Origin: Elephas maximus indicus
Taxonomy: Eukaryota > Chordata > Mammalia > Proboscidea > Elephantidae
NCBI RefSeq assembly: GCF_024166365.1
Contig: NC_064825.1
Location: 103,988,480-104,052,479, forward strand
Length of the DNA: 64,000 bases
Direction of reading: 5' to 3'
Within the stretch, counting starts at the first letter, position 1; each line of letters starts with the position of its first letter. This document shows, one piece after another, positions 45,617 to 58,590 of this stretch. The position numbers were made by a program, and so were the translations under genes. Under the pieces are notes generated by a model. That model did not search any database. It was not told the DNA's origin and saw only the letters and a program-made list of their open reading frames with translations.

Positions 45617-48232
45617 CTGAAAAGATCACAACATTTCTGAGTGATGATATTTTTAATCCAATGACAAAATATTTCATCACCTCTTTAGTCCTGGTCTCTG
45701 GGATTGATGGAGCTACAATCCACCCATCTCTGCCATTTTGCAGATAGTCATAAGGAAGAACAGAAGGAGCTTAAATTTCTCCTAATTTATATTCCTCAAA
45801 CAGTAACAATACCATACAAACATCTCAAGGTGTTATTGTGAATGATGATTCATGTTTGTCTTCCAAACTTCCTCTCTAACAGTCTCCCAAATTGTAGGGT
45901 TTGCTATCTGCCACTTTTGGTGACAAATTTCATCAATAAGAGTTATTTTTGAAGTTATACTTATCTTTTGGCATGAGTATTTATAGGTAATGAACACAAC
46001 ATTCTTTGAAAAGTCAACTGTGTGTCAAAAATGAACTTGCCCAAACTCGCTATATTTATGTCAGTTGTGTTCTGTAATCTCTTTTTCGTTTTTGTCAAGT
46101 GAATGTACATGCACATGCAGATATGGACAGAGCAACAGGTGGAGATTCTTTATTTCAATAAGTCCAGGAATGATCTTTATAACAGCTTGTCAAGCAGCAT
46201 CCATTCAAAAGCCCTGCTCGTTCTATCTGACTCAACAAGACCTTTTATTTCACTCTCCATCTTTCCAGCAATTCACTTTTGGATAAGGACTTGTAAGTTT
46301 TGTGAAGTCCTCTGAAAAGTTCACGATATTTCTTAAATGAATTTTGCATGTAATGGGTCTTTCATCACATATAGAATAATGCTCTGGATTAGATATATTT
46401 CCCCTCTTGCAAATTTACAGAGGGAATTAAACAAATCATGTAGGTTCTTATTGACAAGACAGAAACATTAGATTCATTTAAGATAATACCATTTATCCCT
46501 TGGGCACAAATTTAATCAACTCAGATGAACTTGAAATTTCATTGCTAACTGATGGAAATATTGAACATCTACAAGAATATACTCTGTTTTGGGAATATTC
46601 TGTACGTGATTTTCAAGAGTGAGTATATGTTACTGTTATGAAGGATCATAAGATATTTCATTCTTCTTTTTTCCTTCCTTCCCAAACTCTGCAAAAACAT
46701 AATTATGCGTTTTTGCTTATAAATTTATGGGCACAACATTTGGTGTCATGGGCCTCTCAGCTTCGGTAAAGGTGAGGGAAGAATCGTCAGTTTTCAGGAG
46801 AACTCAGTCCCTGACTTGTTTTCTACTATTAATGGCTCTTGTGACTATGTAGTTAATCAGTCTACTTGGGAGACATAAGTGTTGACCAAAATGTTGTAAA
46901 AGTGACATCAAGAGTTCTTAACAGTGTCTGCACTGGCAACATCACAGATAGGCTTTGTATTGATATTTGGGGTGCAGCTTTTCTATGAAAACTGATCATT
47001 TGTTTATTCGTTTCTTTGATAAATCCATTTTTAGAGCTTAGTATGGACCAGATATCTGCTAGAGGCAGGGAAATACAGTGATGTCTATGAATGCTGTCTT
47101 TATCCTTGTAAATAAATCTCTAATCAGAGGCATAGGTGTCATTAGAAAATAATTCATGCCACTGTGTCCAAATTCATTTTCAGAGAAAAATACTAAACTA
47201 CAAGTCACAGAATCTAACTACAGTAACTATTTCAGTGGAAATAACTTGGTTAAATTGAGTTAATCTACTATTTTTACTGGAGCTTTTAGGAAGAAAAGAT
47301 TTAATTGTCACTGACCTGGGTCTAGTTGATTGTGGAATCCTCAGTTTTTAGATTGAGCCCATTCGTTGATACCTTCCCCTTTGGATGTTTGCAACCCAGC
47401 CACAAACAGATTCCTTGAGCTTGAAATGAAAACATGTCTAGTAACATATTCCAAATTTAAAATTTAACAAGTGAGACAATGTAATTCATATCTCTTTAGA
47501 CAGCTTTCCACATTGTGGACATTTTAGTTTATTTTTGGTTCCAGTTACCAGTCTAGATTCACTGAAAAAATGAGCTATTTTAGCTAGAAACCATCTGTAG
47601 CTGCAGGATTTAATTTCTTCTCATTTTCTTGGCTTCCCATGGAAGTACAAGTAAATCTTACATATGTGTATATATATATTTGTATATATATATATATTTC
47701 AGATCTCTTAGAACAATATTCAACTCAAATTAAAAACATTGAGAATAATGCAAAGCTTTTTGAATCTGGAAAATCTAGTATATAAAAAAATATATAGATC
47801 TATAAAATTATAAGTGGATCAAGTCCACTTGATTGGACAATTATTTCTCAAATCAACTCTGCCAAGTTTTTGGTCTCCAAAAAGTTCAGAAACAGTGTGG
47901 AAAGAATTCCTTTTATTCCTATTTCAAACTTTCTTTCGTACTCTGTTTCTCTGGAAAACCACTACGCTTGGCAGCTGTGTCTGCCAAACAAATCTTGGGT
48001 TTGTTCATACTTGGCTTTGTTGCTGTCATCTGCTCACATTCCCTTCTTCATAAATATTTCTTCACTGACTCTAGACAGATGTTTAAATAGAGTGTCACAC
48101 AATGTAGGATGTGGTAATGCACTGACCTCTCAATCATCAGAGGATTAGTAATTGGTCCTAGTGGAACCTTTGCCAAAGCATCAGCCAAGGTCTTTCACTT
48201 ACTCCCTCTTGGCACTAACAAACATCATTGTT
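45617..48232. other. Duplicated DNA upstream of OR-alpha2
   Basis: Collinear with 7295-7590 and 12257-14590. It begins with a gatcttttcag acceptor-like site at 45617-45628 (minus strand). Contains an L2/MIR-like piece near 47000-47120 and a (TA)n microsatellite at 47664-47699. No gene; short plus ORFs at 47814-48148 lie in three overlapping frames and are not convincing. Confidence 0.55.
47664..47699. repeat. (TA)n microsatellite
   Basis: Alternating ta/tg run 'gtgtatatatatatttgtat' and following. Unit 1 (about 14070) lacks it. Confidence 0.9.
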
Positions 48233-48378
48233 GCTGTGTATGTGCTGTCAAGTCAGATCCAATTCATAGCACCATTATAGGACAGAGTGGAACTGCCCTA
48301 TAGTGTCTCCAAGGAGCAGCTGGTGGATTCACACTGTGACCTTTCGATTAGCAGACAATCTCTTAACCACTGCACCAC
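48233..48378 (-). mobile_element. AfroSINE with clean target duplication
   Basis: Reverse-strand SINE 'gctgtcaagtcagatccaat', 'ggacagagtggaactgccct', 'gtctccaaggagcagctgg', 'ttaaccactgcacc'. Flanked by acaaacatcatt on both sides. Unit 1 at 14587-14600 has a single aaacatcatt, the empty site, so it inserted after the duplication. Confidence 0.93.
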
Positions 48379-48825
48379 AAACATCATTAGAGGCCAGTTT
48401 TGAAATTCAGTTGAGCTTGGGTTAAAGATAGATCTCTGGCTATAGTTTGGGATAAGACCTGGTAGGGTAAGTAGAAAACATTCTCTGTAAGGCTGAGCTG
48501 CTCATTGTGGCATTGGTAAACCTGGAGTAGTTGGTTTTAGGCATAGACCAGAGTTTAGAGAATAGATTTATCTCTGAAAACATGACTGATCTAAATGAGA
48601 TGGTTGTCCTGAGAATGGAAATATCAGTCTTCAAGGTTTTGTGCCTTACTATCCTGAGATATTGTGACATTTTTATTAATGATGGACTGAGGGGACTTTG
48701 ATGACAAGATTCCCAGATACCAAAGACTGAGTGATTTAAAAGTCATAAATATATCAACTTCCTTCCAGATGAGTACCTTGATGTAGATGCTTTTGATGTA
48801 TTTGGGAGAATGCAGCCTTTCCTTT
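48379..48825. other. Duplicated non-coding DNA
   Basis: Collinear with 14590-15042; no gene. Confidence 0.5.
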
Positions 48826-49027
48826 GAGGTTCCTAGAAGGTGTAAATAGTTTGCCCTTAACTGATAATCTAAAGGTTGTTGGTTCAAACACAACTTGCAT
48901 CACTTCAAGAGCTAAGCCTGGCCGATCTGCTTCTGTAAAGATTACAAACAAGGAAACCCTATGGAGCAGTTCTACTCATGGAGCCAACATAAGTTGGAAT
49001 CAACTCTATGGCAACTAATAACAACCG
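48826..49027 (+). mobile_element. Old AfroSINE-like element
   Basis: Partner of 15043-15246; 'aaaccctatggagcagttct', 'aagttggaatcaactctatg', 'gcaactaataacaac'. Confidence 0.78.
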
Positions 49028-49492
49028 CCTATCCTTCTATCCTACAGAGAGAGAATTATGGGAACTTAGAATTAGGTAACATGCTGTCACACAGTAGCCA
49101 TAGAGGAAGTCACACACCAACAATCACCCGTGTATATAGACACCAGAGATGAAGAAATAGAAGCAACGGAAAGAAGGTTTCAAGACTATGTTTTCTTCTT
49201 CAGCTTCTGAGATAATTAAGCGGTAGCTACAGGGAATTGTATTTCTTCATTATCAACCTTTACCTTTAAACCAAACTGACACATTTTTGAAATCTAGGAC
49301 CAGAAATGAGAAGTGACACTTTCATTTCTATAATTAAAAAAAAAAAAAAAATTTGGTAGTTAACAATTTTGCGTCTCTGTTTGCTGCCAACCTCACTCAC
49401 AATTTGTCCCTCTCCCTTGGGGTTGTGAGTCCAGCCTGCTCTTTGGTCTAAACAGATGATAAGTCATGGTGATGGGCACTTACTTCTTGTTT
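49028..49492. other. Intergenic DNA, partly absent from unit 1
   Basis: 49028-49120 matches 15246-15335; the rest has no partner, because the RTE at 15340-18660 lies there in unit 1. No gene. Poly-A run at 49338-49352. Confidence 0.5.
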
Positions 49493-49815
49493 TAGTTTCC
49501 TAGTGCCATGGTAACAAAAATACCCAAGTGGATGACATTAAGGAACAGATATTTATGGTCTCACAGTTTAGGAGGCTGTAAGGCTGAATTCAGGGCATCG
49601 TTTTTCAGAGAAGGCGTTCTCTGTCTGCTCAGGTGAAAATCTTTGTCTTAGCTTCTTTAGTCTGACCTTCCTTGGTTCCTGCTACTCACTTCCAGCACAA
49701 AATACATAATTTTTTTTTTTTTCAAAATTTGCGGACATGTTATTTCAGGCCTCACAGTATCAGCACCTCAAAGATAAGAGAAAAAACACAAAACCTTTAG
49801 TTCTCAGCACTATCC
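49493..49815 (-). mobile_element. MaLR-type solo LTR fossil
   Basis: LTR remnant of ERVL-MaLR kind (MLT1/MST-like) on the minus strand: 'tagtttcctagtgccatgg', 'gtctcacagtttaggaggct', 'gtgctca'-type centre. Shared in part with 18664-18905. No internal region. Old, before the unit duplication. Confidence 0.6.
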
Positions 49816-50224
49816 AAACCTAGAGTTTTTTTCTCCACCTACCATAAAAAAAATCTACTTAATGATGACCACGTAGCTAATTATTTTCAATACTTCTAAT
49901 TCACAGATAGTTAACTTCAGCTTGCCAATATGGCAGCCATACAAAGGTACTAAACAAACATTGAAATTCCAGTGAAGCCTAAGAGTCAGTGCACCTGGTG
50001 AGGCATGAATATTAATTACACTGCCAGGAATGTAAATTCAGTAGCTCTTTGCAAAGTTTGGATTGAAGAGGATACAAATAAAATTTCTATTTACGTCTGA
50101 AGTTGATCTTTTTCATGCAGACTATTCAATCTTTCATTTACTCATTTATACAATAAGTAGATGTCAGGTGCTGTGGTAGAAGCTGGGCTCAAGGCATCTT
50201 GTCATTAATTATGTAAATCTGTAC
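49816..50224. other. Duplicated non-coding DNA
   Basis: Collinear with 18906-19316; L2/MIR-like piece at about 50125-50200. No gene. Confidence 0.5.
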
Positions 50225-50410
50225 ACAGTTGGAATCACTGGGATGGCATAAAAAGTTAAGCAAAAGACTGGCAGTTCAAACCCTGCCAGAAAGGCCTGTT
50301 TATCTGCTACTGAAAGGTCACAGCCAGTGAAAACCCTCTGGAGCACAGTTCTATATTGAAACACATGGAGTTCCCATGAATTGGAATCCACTCAATGGCA
50401 AGTTTTTTAA
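50225..50410 (+). mobile_element. Old AfroSINE-like element
   Basis: Partner of 19317-19515; 'aaaaccctctggagcacagt', 'gaattggaatccactcaatg'. Confidence 0.74.
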
Positions 50411-50867
50411 AATGCTCAGTATTATAAAAACATGTCTTTGTGGTATGGTCTGCAAATTTTTTTAGGCTATGGATCTTTGGCTTTCACTATACAACTGATT
50501 TTAGTAAGCATGCTGGGATAAGTTAAGTGTGCTTCAAATTTGGGGTAAAGTACATAATTTTGTCTTGTGTCTTATTGATTATATGTTCTCATCTTTTAGA
50601 TTGAACTCAACCTTTGGTTTGTTCTTTCTAGGACATGTTCAATACTGCCGCTAATATCCCCCCAAGTGATAAACAAGAAAAAGTTTCCAAGAACTCCAAA
50701 TTTATACATTAATTGGAAAGTAATTGGGGTTTTAATCTGTCTAGACCCTCACTAAATCATGAGAATTTTGATAAAAATTTCATCCACATGATCAGTTGCA
50801 ATTTACTCAAGATATGCGCTACTTTCATTATAAAACATCTATACCTTTAGGATTTAAATTCTGTCTC
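50411..50867. other. Duplicated non-coding DNA
   Basis: Collinear with 19516-20000. Also related to 47330-47640 by an older duplication. No gene. Confidence 0.5.
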
Positions 50868-53770
50868 CTGGCAGTCCAATTCTGAAAAAAATTGGACAGT
50901 GAAAACCTTGTGAATAGCAGCAGAACATTGTCTGATATAGTGCCAGATGGTGAGCTCCTCAGATTGGAAGGCAATGAAAATATGACTAGGGAAGAGTGAC
51001 CTCCTCAAAGTTGAGTTGATCTTAATGACCACGGGTGGACTCAAGCTTTCAGGACCCTGATTTGCTGGTGTGGCAAGGCTCAAAATGAGAAGAAACAGCT
51101 ACAAACATCCATTAATAATTGGAATGTGGAATATACAAAGTATGAATCTAGGAAAATTGAAAGTCATCATAAATGAAATGGAACACATAGAGATCTATAT
51201 TCTAGGCATTAGTGAGGTGAAATGAACTAGTACTGGCCATTCTGAATCGAGAAATCATTTGAGCTACCATGCCACGAATGACAAATTGAAGAGGAAAGGT
51301 GTTTCATTCATTGTCAAAAAGAACATTTCAATATATCCTGAAGTACAAATTTGTCTGTGATAGGGTAATAGCCATATGCCTGCAAGGAAGACCAGTTAAT
51401 ATGACTATTATTCAAATTAACCCACCAATCACTAAGTCCAAAATGAAGAAATTGAATATTTTTGCCATCTTTTGCAGTCTGAAATTGATCAAACGTGCAA
51501 TCAAGATGCATTGATAAATATCGTGATTGAAATGCGAAAGTTGGAAACAAAAAGGAAGGATCAATAGTTCAAAAATATAGCCTTAGTGATAGAAACAATG
51601 CTGGAGATCACCTGATAGAATTTTGCAAGATTGAAGATTTCTTCAAATATCTTTTTTTCAACAACATATATGGTAACTATACACGTGAACCTTGCCAGAT
51701 GAAATACATAGAAATCAAATTGCTTATATCTGTGGAAAGACATGACTGAAAAACTCAGTATCATCAGTCAGAATAAGGCCAAGGGCTGACTGTGGAACAG
51801 GCCGTCAATTGTTCATATGCAAGTTCAAGTTGAAGCTGAAAAAAATTAAAGCAAGTCCACGAGAGCCAAATTATGACCTTGAGTATATCCCACATGAATT
51901 TAGAGACCATCTCAAAAAATAGATTTTAGCATTGAACACTAATGACCAAAGATCAGATGAGTTGTGGGATTAAATCAAGGACATCCTACATGAAGAAAAC
52001 AAAGGTCATTAAAAAATGACAGGAAGGATTGAAAAGACCAAGATAGTTGTCAGGAGAGACTCTGAAACTTGCTCTTTAACGAAGAATAGTTAATGCAAAA
52101 GGAAGAAACAATGAAGTAAAAGAGCTGAACATGCTTCAAAGGGTGGCTTTAGAAGACAATAAAGTATTAAAATGAAAAGTGTAAAGTCCTAGCATCAGAA
52201 AACCAAAAGGAAAGAACATATTCAGCATTTCTCAGGCTGAAAGAACTGAAGGAAAAACTCAAACCTTGAGTTGCATTATTGAAGGATACTATGGGGAAGC
52301 ATCAAAAGAAGATGGAAGGAATACACAGAACCACTGTACCAAAAAGAATATGTCAATGTTCAATCATTTCAAGAGGTTGCATATGATCAAGAGCTGATTT
52401 TATTTTAAGAAGAACTCCAACTTCACTGAAGACATTGGCAAAAAAAAACAAGGCTCCAGATATTGAGTGAATACCTATCGAGATGTTTCAATAAACAGAT
52501 GCAGCTCACTTGTCTATGCCAAGAAATCTGGAAGACAGCTACCTGGCCAACCAATTGTAAGAGATCCATATTTATGCCTATTCCAAAGAAAGGTGGTTCA
52601 ACAGAATGCAGAACTTATCAAACAAAATCATTAATATCATATGCAAGTAAAATTTTGCTGGAGATTATTCAGAAGTTGTTGCAGCAGTATCTCAAAACAG
52701 AACTGTCAGAAATTCAAGCCGGATTCAGAAGAGGACTTGAATCAAGGGGCAGCATTGCTGACGCCAGATGGATCTTGGCTGAAAGCAGAGTATACCAGCA
52801 AGATGTTTACCTGTGTTTTATGGACTATGCAAAGGCATAAGACTATGTGGATCATAACAAATTATGGATAACATTGTGGAGAATGGGAATTCCAGAACTC
52901 TTAATTGTGCTCATGTGGAACCTGTACATAGACCAAGAGGCAGTCATTCAGATAAAACAAGGGGATACTGCATGGTTTAAAGTCAGGAATGGTTGCTGAA
53001 AGTGAGGAGGACTTGAAGTACTTACTGATGATGATCAAAGACTACAGCCTTCAGTATGGATTCCATCTCAACATAAAGAAAACAAAAATTCTCACACCTG
53101 GACCGATAAACAACCTCATGGTAAATGCAGAGAAGATTGAAAATTTCCAAAATTTCATTTTACTTGGATCCACAATCAATGCCATGCAAGTAGCAGTCCA
53201 GAAATCAAATGACATTGTATTGGACAGACCTGTTGCAAAAGACCTCTTTCAAGTGTTAAAAAGCAAAGATATCACTTTAAGGACTAAGTGCTGCCTGACC
53301 CAAGACATGTTATTTTCAATAGTGTTAAATCTGTGTGAAAGAAGGGCAATGAACAAGGAAGACCAAAGATGTATTGCTGGCTTTGGATTACGGTTTTGGT
53401 GAAGAATATTGACTACATCATGGGCTGTCAGAAAAATGATCAAATGTGTCTTGGAAGAAGTACAGCCAGAATGCTCCTTAGAAGCAAGAATGGTGAGACG
53501 TCATCTCACATACTTTGGACATGTTATCAGGAGGGACCAGTCCCTGGAAAAGGACATCATGCTTGGTAAAGTAGGAAAAAAAAAAAAAAAAGTAGAAGGT
53601 CAGTGTAAACGAGGAGGATCCTCAATGAGATGAATCAATACAGCGGCTGCAACAATGGGCTCAAGCATAAAAATGATTGTGAGGATGCTGCAGAAACAGG
53701 AAGTATTTCATGCTGTTGTACATAGGTTCAGTATGAGTCACAACCAATTCGACAGCACGTAACAATAACA
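50868..53770 (+). mobile_element. RTE LINE, near full length, plus strand
   Basis: Covers the 5' UTR end (50880-51110), endonuclease region (51120-51850: 'aatgtggaatatacaaagtat', ILGISEV-like), linker (51850-52300) and RT (52380-53000: SIFMPIPKKGG, motif A 'CFMDYAKA'). A short deletion near 52990 removes the region before YADD. The thumb (53000-53640) and tail with 'taacaataacaatg' at 53760 follow. Heavily broken. An A-run with a 'gaaaaaaaaa' expansion lies at 53575-53590. It sits at the same place relative to the plus-strand OR pseudogene as the RTE at 1-1353. Confidence 0.88.
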
Positions 53771-54120
53771 ATGAGTACACTTTATTAGTTCAAGTGGGGA
53801 TTTACAAAGATTATCCTGATTCTAGAAAATGCTGTTTCTTTCTTTTGGGTATTCTTAGTTTCATAAGGATTTTTTTTTTTTTCAGGTCAGGATAATAAAA
53901 GACTAAATGGTTATCTAAGAGAAGTTTTGGGTACCTATATTCCTAGAGGGTCTAGAGTAGAGAAAGAGTTATCCTTTTGCAGCAGATTTACCCAATGCAA
54001 TATGAAAGAGTATTGTGAAAAGGGAGAGTTTTGGTTTGTTGGATTCTTTTATGATTTTCTTTTTCTTTTCTTTCAGGGAAAAAATCCATTTTTGGAGTTT
54101 TTATCACCTGCAACACATAG

Positions 54121-54832
54121 ATGGAGAATAACAGGAATGTGTCTGAATTCATTTTAATACGTTTTACACAGAACCCAAAGACGCAGAAAGTAATAATTGT
54201 GATATTTTGGGTTCTTTGCATGGTAACACTTTCAGGCAATCTATTTACTGTTGTTACTATTACTACCAGTCAAGCTCTGAGTTCCCCCATGTACTACTTC
54301 TTGACCCAACTTTCTTTGATAGTCACAATTTATTCTCCTTCTTCAGCTCTTAAGCTGGTTGTGAACTCCCTTCATGAGAAGAAAATGATTTCCTTTAATG
54401 GTATATGGCCCCAGTCTATGTGTAGCACGTCTTTGGTATTACTGAGATCATCTTGTTAATGAAGATGGCCTATGACCACTATGTGGCCATCTGTAAACCC
54501 TAGCACTATGTGACCATCGTGTGCTACAGGCCAGGCATTGTCCTGGTGGGAGTGGCTTGGAATAGAGCATTTCTACATGCAACCATTCAGATCCTTTTCA
54601 CAGTCTGGCTGCCCTTCTGTAGCCCCAATGTCATAGACCACTTTATGTGTAACTTGTATCCTTTGTTGAAACTTGTCTGCATGGACACTCATACCCTTGG
54701 TTTCTTTGTTGCTGCCAACAGTGGATTCACATGCTTATTAAACTTTCTGCTCTTGATGATTTGCTATGCGTTCATTCTGTGTTCCCTAAGGGCCCATAGC
54801 TTGGAGGGGTGGTCTAAAGCCCTCTCTACCTG
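54121..54832 (+). pseudogene. Olfactory receptor pseudogene, family 4 (OR4C12-like)
   Basis: Starts MENNRNVSEFILIRFTQNPK and is open through TM1-TM2 ([20 protein letters not shown]) to about 54400, where the frame shifts in TM3. MAYDHY replaces MAYDRY, and a stop follows AICKP near 54501. Then 54510-54830 reads [41 protein letters not shown], and HSLEGWSKALSTC. At about 54832, inside TM6, an LTR fossil replaces the rest, and no TM7 is found downstream. It shares a ctttcag acceptor-like upstream site and the RTE neighbour with 2887-3742, so both descend from one duplicated gene. It lacks the 34-base duplication of that copy. Confidence 0.92.
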
Positions 54833-55060
54833 TTTTAGTTATCTAATTCTGGTACGACAGAAATGCCACAAGTGGATGGCTTTAAGAAGCAGAAATTTAT
54901 TCTCTTACAGTCTAGGAAACTGGAAATCCAAACTCAAGGAGCCAGTTCCAGGGGAAAGCTCTCATTCTCTGCTGGCTCTTGAGGAAGGTCCTTGTCATCA
55001 ACCTAGTCTAGGAGCTTCCCTTTGGAGAAGACTGGGAAAATAATTAACAGTATAATTTTT
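54832..55060 (-). mobile_element. MaLR-type LTR fossil abutting OR pseudogene
   Basis: Minus-strand LTR-like segment similar to 49493-49700 ('tggatggctttaagaagcag', 'cttacagtctaggaaactgg'). Partial. Its boundary with the next fossil is uncertain. It ends the OR pseudogene. Confidence 0.55.
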
Positions 55061-57502
55061 TGGCAGTTTAGTGGGGTCCTTTCTCAAGGGGACTGGTGTC
55101 TCCATTCAAGGGGCTGCTAGTCTGTAAACTGGCTCAAGTCTGGGTTTGATTGAGAGGGTCCATAAATCCCTATTCTGGGGATTTGAATTAGACTGCCATT
55201 CACTTGACCTCAAATTATTTCCGCTTGTAGAGATCGAGTATAAATTTGGTAGATTTCTGATCTATTTCACTCCCGGGGAAACCATGAGTAAGTAGCCAAA
55301 GCCATAAATCCGTGAGTCAGGCTATTCTGATCACTGCTTTGACTCCGCTGTCCATTACAGTAACTATGCCCACATTATGTTTGTTGATTGAGTGCTGTCA
55401 GTTGGCCTCTAACCCCATTCGTCTTAATTTGGTTACGGCAGTTCCCACTGTCAAATCTGACTGACATAAAATAGAAATCGAAGCAGTGATCTTCAAGGAT
55501 GCTGTGGCTCCCTTCACAAATTTGTTCCTCACCATTGTGGAAAATGGTTAGTCCTCTGGGCACTCCATGTGTAGATCTGTTGGTCTAACCAAATAAATCC
55601 ACTCTAACATGCTAATTTCCTTAAGCCTTTAGATTCCTTCTTCTGTAGTATACCAAGGCAAGTCTTGCACTTCAACTTGGTTTAGTGTGGTCTGCCGTGT
55701 AATCTGTGTAATCCATGCTTCAGCACATCAACCAACTAAACTAAACTCTTAGATCCTTTCCTAACCTGAAATATTGAATGAAGGATCTGTGCTTAGTGGG
55801 CCCATATCAATAAACTCAGAGTGATCCAGCTTCATGTTTCCTGTGCCTTTATTCCACATCCTTAATAGCTATTCCCACACATATTTCCCAAGCTTCTGTT
55901 TGCACACATTGGAAAACTCAAGTAGTTCTTTTGAAGTGTAGCATATCTCTTCCTGGCTCACCTTTTGAGGTGTGCTGGGACTTAAGTCTAGTTATAGGTC
56001 TAGAAGCAAATATGGGTTGTGGTGATGTGTCCTAAGAAAATACAGCAACATCTTGTAAGATATTTGCCTCAGGCAATGTCACAGGCAATGGCTCAGACAA
56101 AGTCTCTTCAGACATTGCAGGGTTAATCCCATCAGATGGGGGTGGAGGGGCTAATTGTTTTACTGTGGAGGGTGGTTTAGCAGACAAAGATGGAGTAATC
56201 CCTTCAGATGGGAGTGAGACGGCTGGTTCTATTGGCAGGAGTGATTCCATGGAATTTAGGGGCTCACTGTCCCCAGTTTCCTGATTATCTGCCCTTACGT
56301 CTTGGTCTCAAGTTTTAGGATTCCATTTCTTCCCAATCAATTTCTTCACTTTAATGTCCATCAACACTTGAGATTGGGAATTCAACTGGCCTTTTAATTT
56401 AGCCACTCTTACACTAAGAGCCTGGGTTTGGTTTTTGGCAATATCAGCTCTGTCACTACAAGAAATAAGCCTTTCTTTCAAGGCACAAGTGGAAACATTG
56501 AGATAATTTATTTTACACTTGAGTTGTGACCCTGAAGCCCTGAGCTCGTCTCTTTCTCTCACTAGTTTTTCTAGTGAAAGTAGGTTCAACTAACCAGCTT
56601 CCTTATTCTTCTCATTATGACAAAGCTATAGAAAAATATCAAACATGCCATCACCCAGAGCCTCGATTCACGTGAATAGCTGATCTACTTTGATTCACAT
56701 GAATAACTGATCTACTGGTGGTGAAATTTTGTGTATTTCTATTGCCACCTCATGCTGTGGATTAGCAGTATGCTCCTTTGACTCGATGGCAATGGGTTTT
56801 TTTTTTTTTTTCTTTTTGGTCTTTACTATTGGAAGTAGAGTCATCAACATGTTTAAGACTAACCAGACTTGTGAACCAATTTAGAAAACTCATCCTTACA
56901 ATTTTGGTTTTCTAGAGCCATTCTTGGTACAAAATGTCTCAGGTTGGGTTCTCTAGAGAAGCAAAACCAGAGAAGTATATTAATATATACATATATAGAG
57001 AGATTTACATCAAGGAAACGGCTCACATGGTTGTAGAGACTGGAAAGTCTCAAGTCTGTGGGTCAGGCTCTAGGCTTCTCCTGGCTCATGTAGTTGCAGG
57101 GGCTGGAGAACCCAAGATCAGTAGGTCAGACAGCAGGCCTCTGCCTCGCAGAATGCAGAGGCCAATGAATTCCAAGATTGGCAGGTAAGCTACTAGCTCA
57201 AGTCCCAATAACCAGATGTCTGATGAACAGAAGTCAGTTGCAGGATCCAGAGTGAGCAAAAGCCAGTGAGATTTGCCTGAGAGTCCACCTATACTGGATG
57301 CAGGCCACATCCCCTAGGAGACTCCCTTTCAACTGATCGGCTGCTTATAACAGATCTCATCATGGAAATGATTACCTTATATCAGATTTCATTATGGAGG
57401 TGATTACATCATGACATAGCTGCCAAACTACATCATAACTGCTAGTCCACTGAGAATCATGGCACAGCCAAGTTCACATACAACTTAACAGTCACAGGGA
57501 AT
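55061..57502 (-). mobile_element. ERVL-like endogenous retrovirus fossil
   Basis: Broken old ERV on the minus strand. A 5' LTR-like unit is at about 56937-57502, with the MLT-type order: 'gttaagttgtatgtgaactt' at its start and 'ttctctagagaacccaacct' at its end on the minus strand. An internal part at about 55061-56936 follows, starting with a ttgtaccaagaatgg primer-site-like word. Internal reading frames are gag-like: a coiled-coil Leu/Glu/Arg-rich piece at 56308-56589 and a Pro/Ser-rich piece at 56032-56250. No pol or env recognised. A matching 3' LTR is not clear. Age: probably placental-era, given divergence; assignment to ERVL or MaLR is inference. Confidence 0.6.
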
Positions 57503-57659
57503 GACGAATGCAGATTAAGGTAAGAAAGGCAATGGCTTCAGCTTGTAGCCAAAAGAGCTCTGGAGTTACCATTGTACTGTGGTTCTGGGCCCACCTTAAC
57601 ATAAGGGGGCCAGCCTTTTGTACCTAGTGCTGGGCAGTTACTGGCTGTTGGTGGGCCCT

Positions 57660-57670
57660 GGGGGGGGGGG
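57660..57670. repeat. Poly-G tract
   Basis: A run of 10 to 11 G in otherwise unassigned sequence 57503-57839, which has no unit 1 partner and no gene. Confidence 0.85.
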
Positions 57671-57839
57671 TGAATATAACACACCAGGGAGGCAGCTCTC
57701 ATTTTCTCCTAATTGTCCATAGAAGGGCAAATCTGTGACGTGTCAGCAGCCTGGAATCAGCATCTGGGTCATGGTTGCACTGGCCTAGTTAAGACGATTT
57801 GTGCTGGATCTAACAGAGTCCACCACTCTCTGTATAGTC

Positions 57840-58590
57840 ACTGACATCACCAGATCAAAGCCTCCATCCTTTCATACCTGAATTATTACAATAAGCTCTT
57901 AACTGCTTTTCTGTTTCCAGTCTTGTTCCCACACTGTAGTTAGGGTTACCATTCTAAAACTCAAACCTAACCACATCACCTACTAGCTTAAAAGACCTTT
58001 TAAAGTTTCACTCATTTTCCCTAGCATTAAGCCTTAACATGGTTGTAAAACTCTTCTTTATGTTCCCTGTTTCTTTCTTCCCAGCTTCATGTCTTGCTAT
58101 TTACCTTTTACAAATTCAGTGCCTCCCATGCTGCCTGACACACATTAGGAGTTCAATAAATAGTTGTTGAATGAACAGATGATTTAATAACAACATATAT
58201 ACAGAATTACTTAGGTTTCCTGAGTATGTCATATTCATTTCCACCTTCTGGCATTTTTAAGTATTTCTTCCCACTAGGAAGGCTTTTACCCAACTCTGCT
58301 TTCTCCTTTCCATTCTTTAGGCCCCATTTTTGATGCCTCTTCATCTAGGAGGTGATTCCTGACCCCCAGGTCTCTGTTGTGTCTTCCCCGCATGTGATTT
58401 CATATCATCCTGTGTTTCTACTATATCACCTTTTGTAATACCGCACTGTACTTTGCTTTCTTCTGGGAGTCTTTCAATGGATTGTAAGGAGGGCTTGTGT
58501 CTCTTTTTACTCTGTACCAAGGGTCCAGCCAATATCACAACACATAATATATTCCTTGGGTTCCAAAAAAATATGATGGTTTATGAAGAA
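57840..58590 (+). mobile_element. L2 LINE 3' remnant
   Basis: Diverged L2 3' region: 'cctgaattattacaataagctc', 'cctaaccacatcacctacta', 'gatgcctcttcatctagga', 'tcaatggattgtaagga'. Only from about 58325 is it also present in unit 1 (27805-28075). A short 'gaataaatagttgttgaatgaa'-type MIR/L2 end lies at 58140-58180. Confidence 0.65.

Noticed and set aside
47814-48148. Three overlapping plus-strand ORFs of 79-92 residues
   Set aside because: Different frames of the same AT-rich stretch; the unit 1 match (about 14200-14540) does not keep a shared frame.
57086-57310. 74-residue minus-strand ORF
   Set aside because: Falls within the ERVL-like LTR fossil, so chance reading of repeat sequence.
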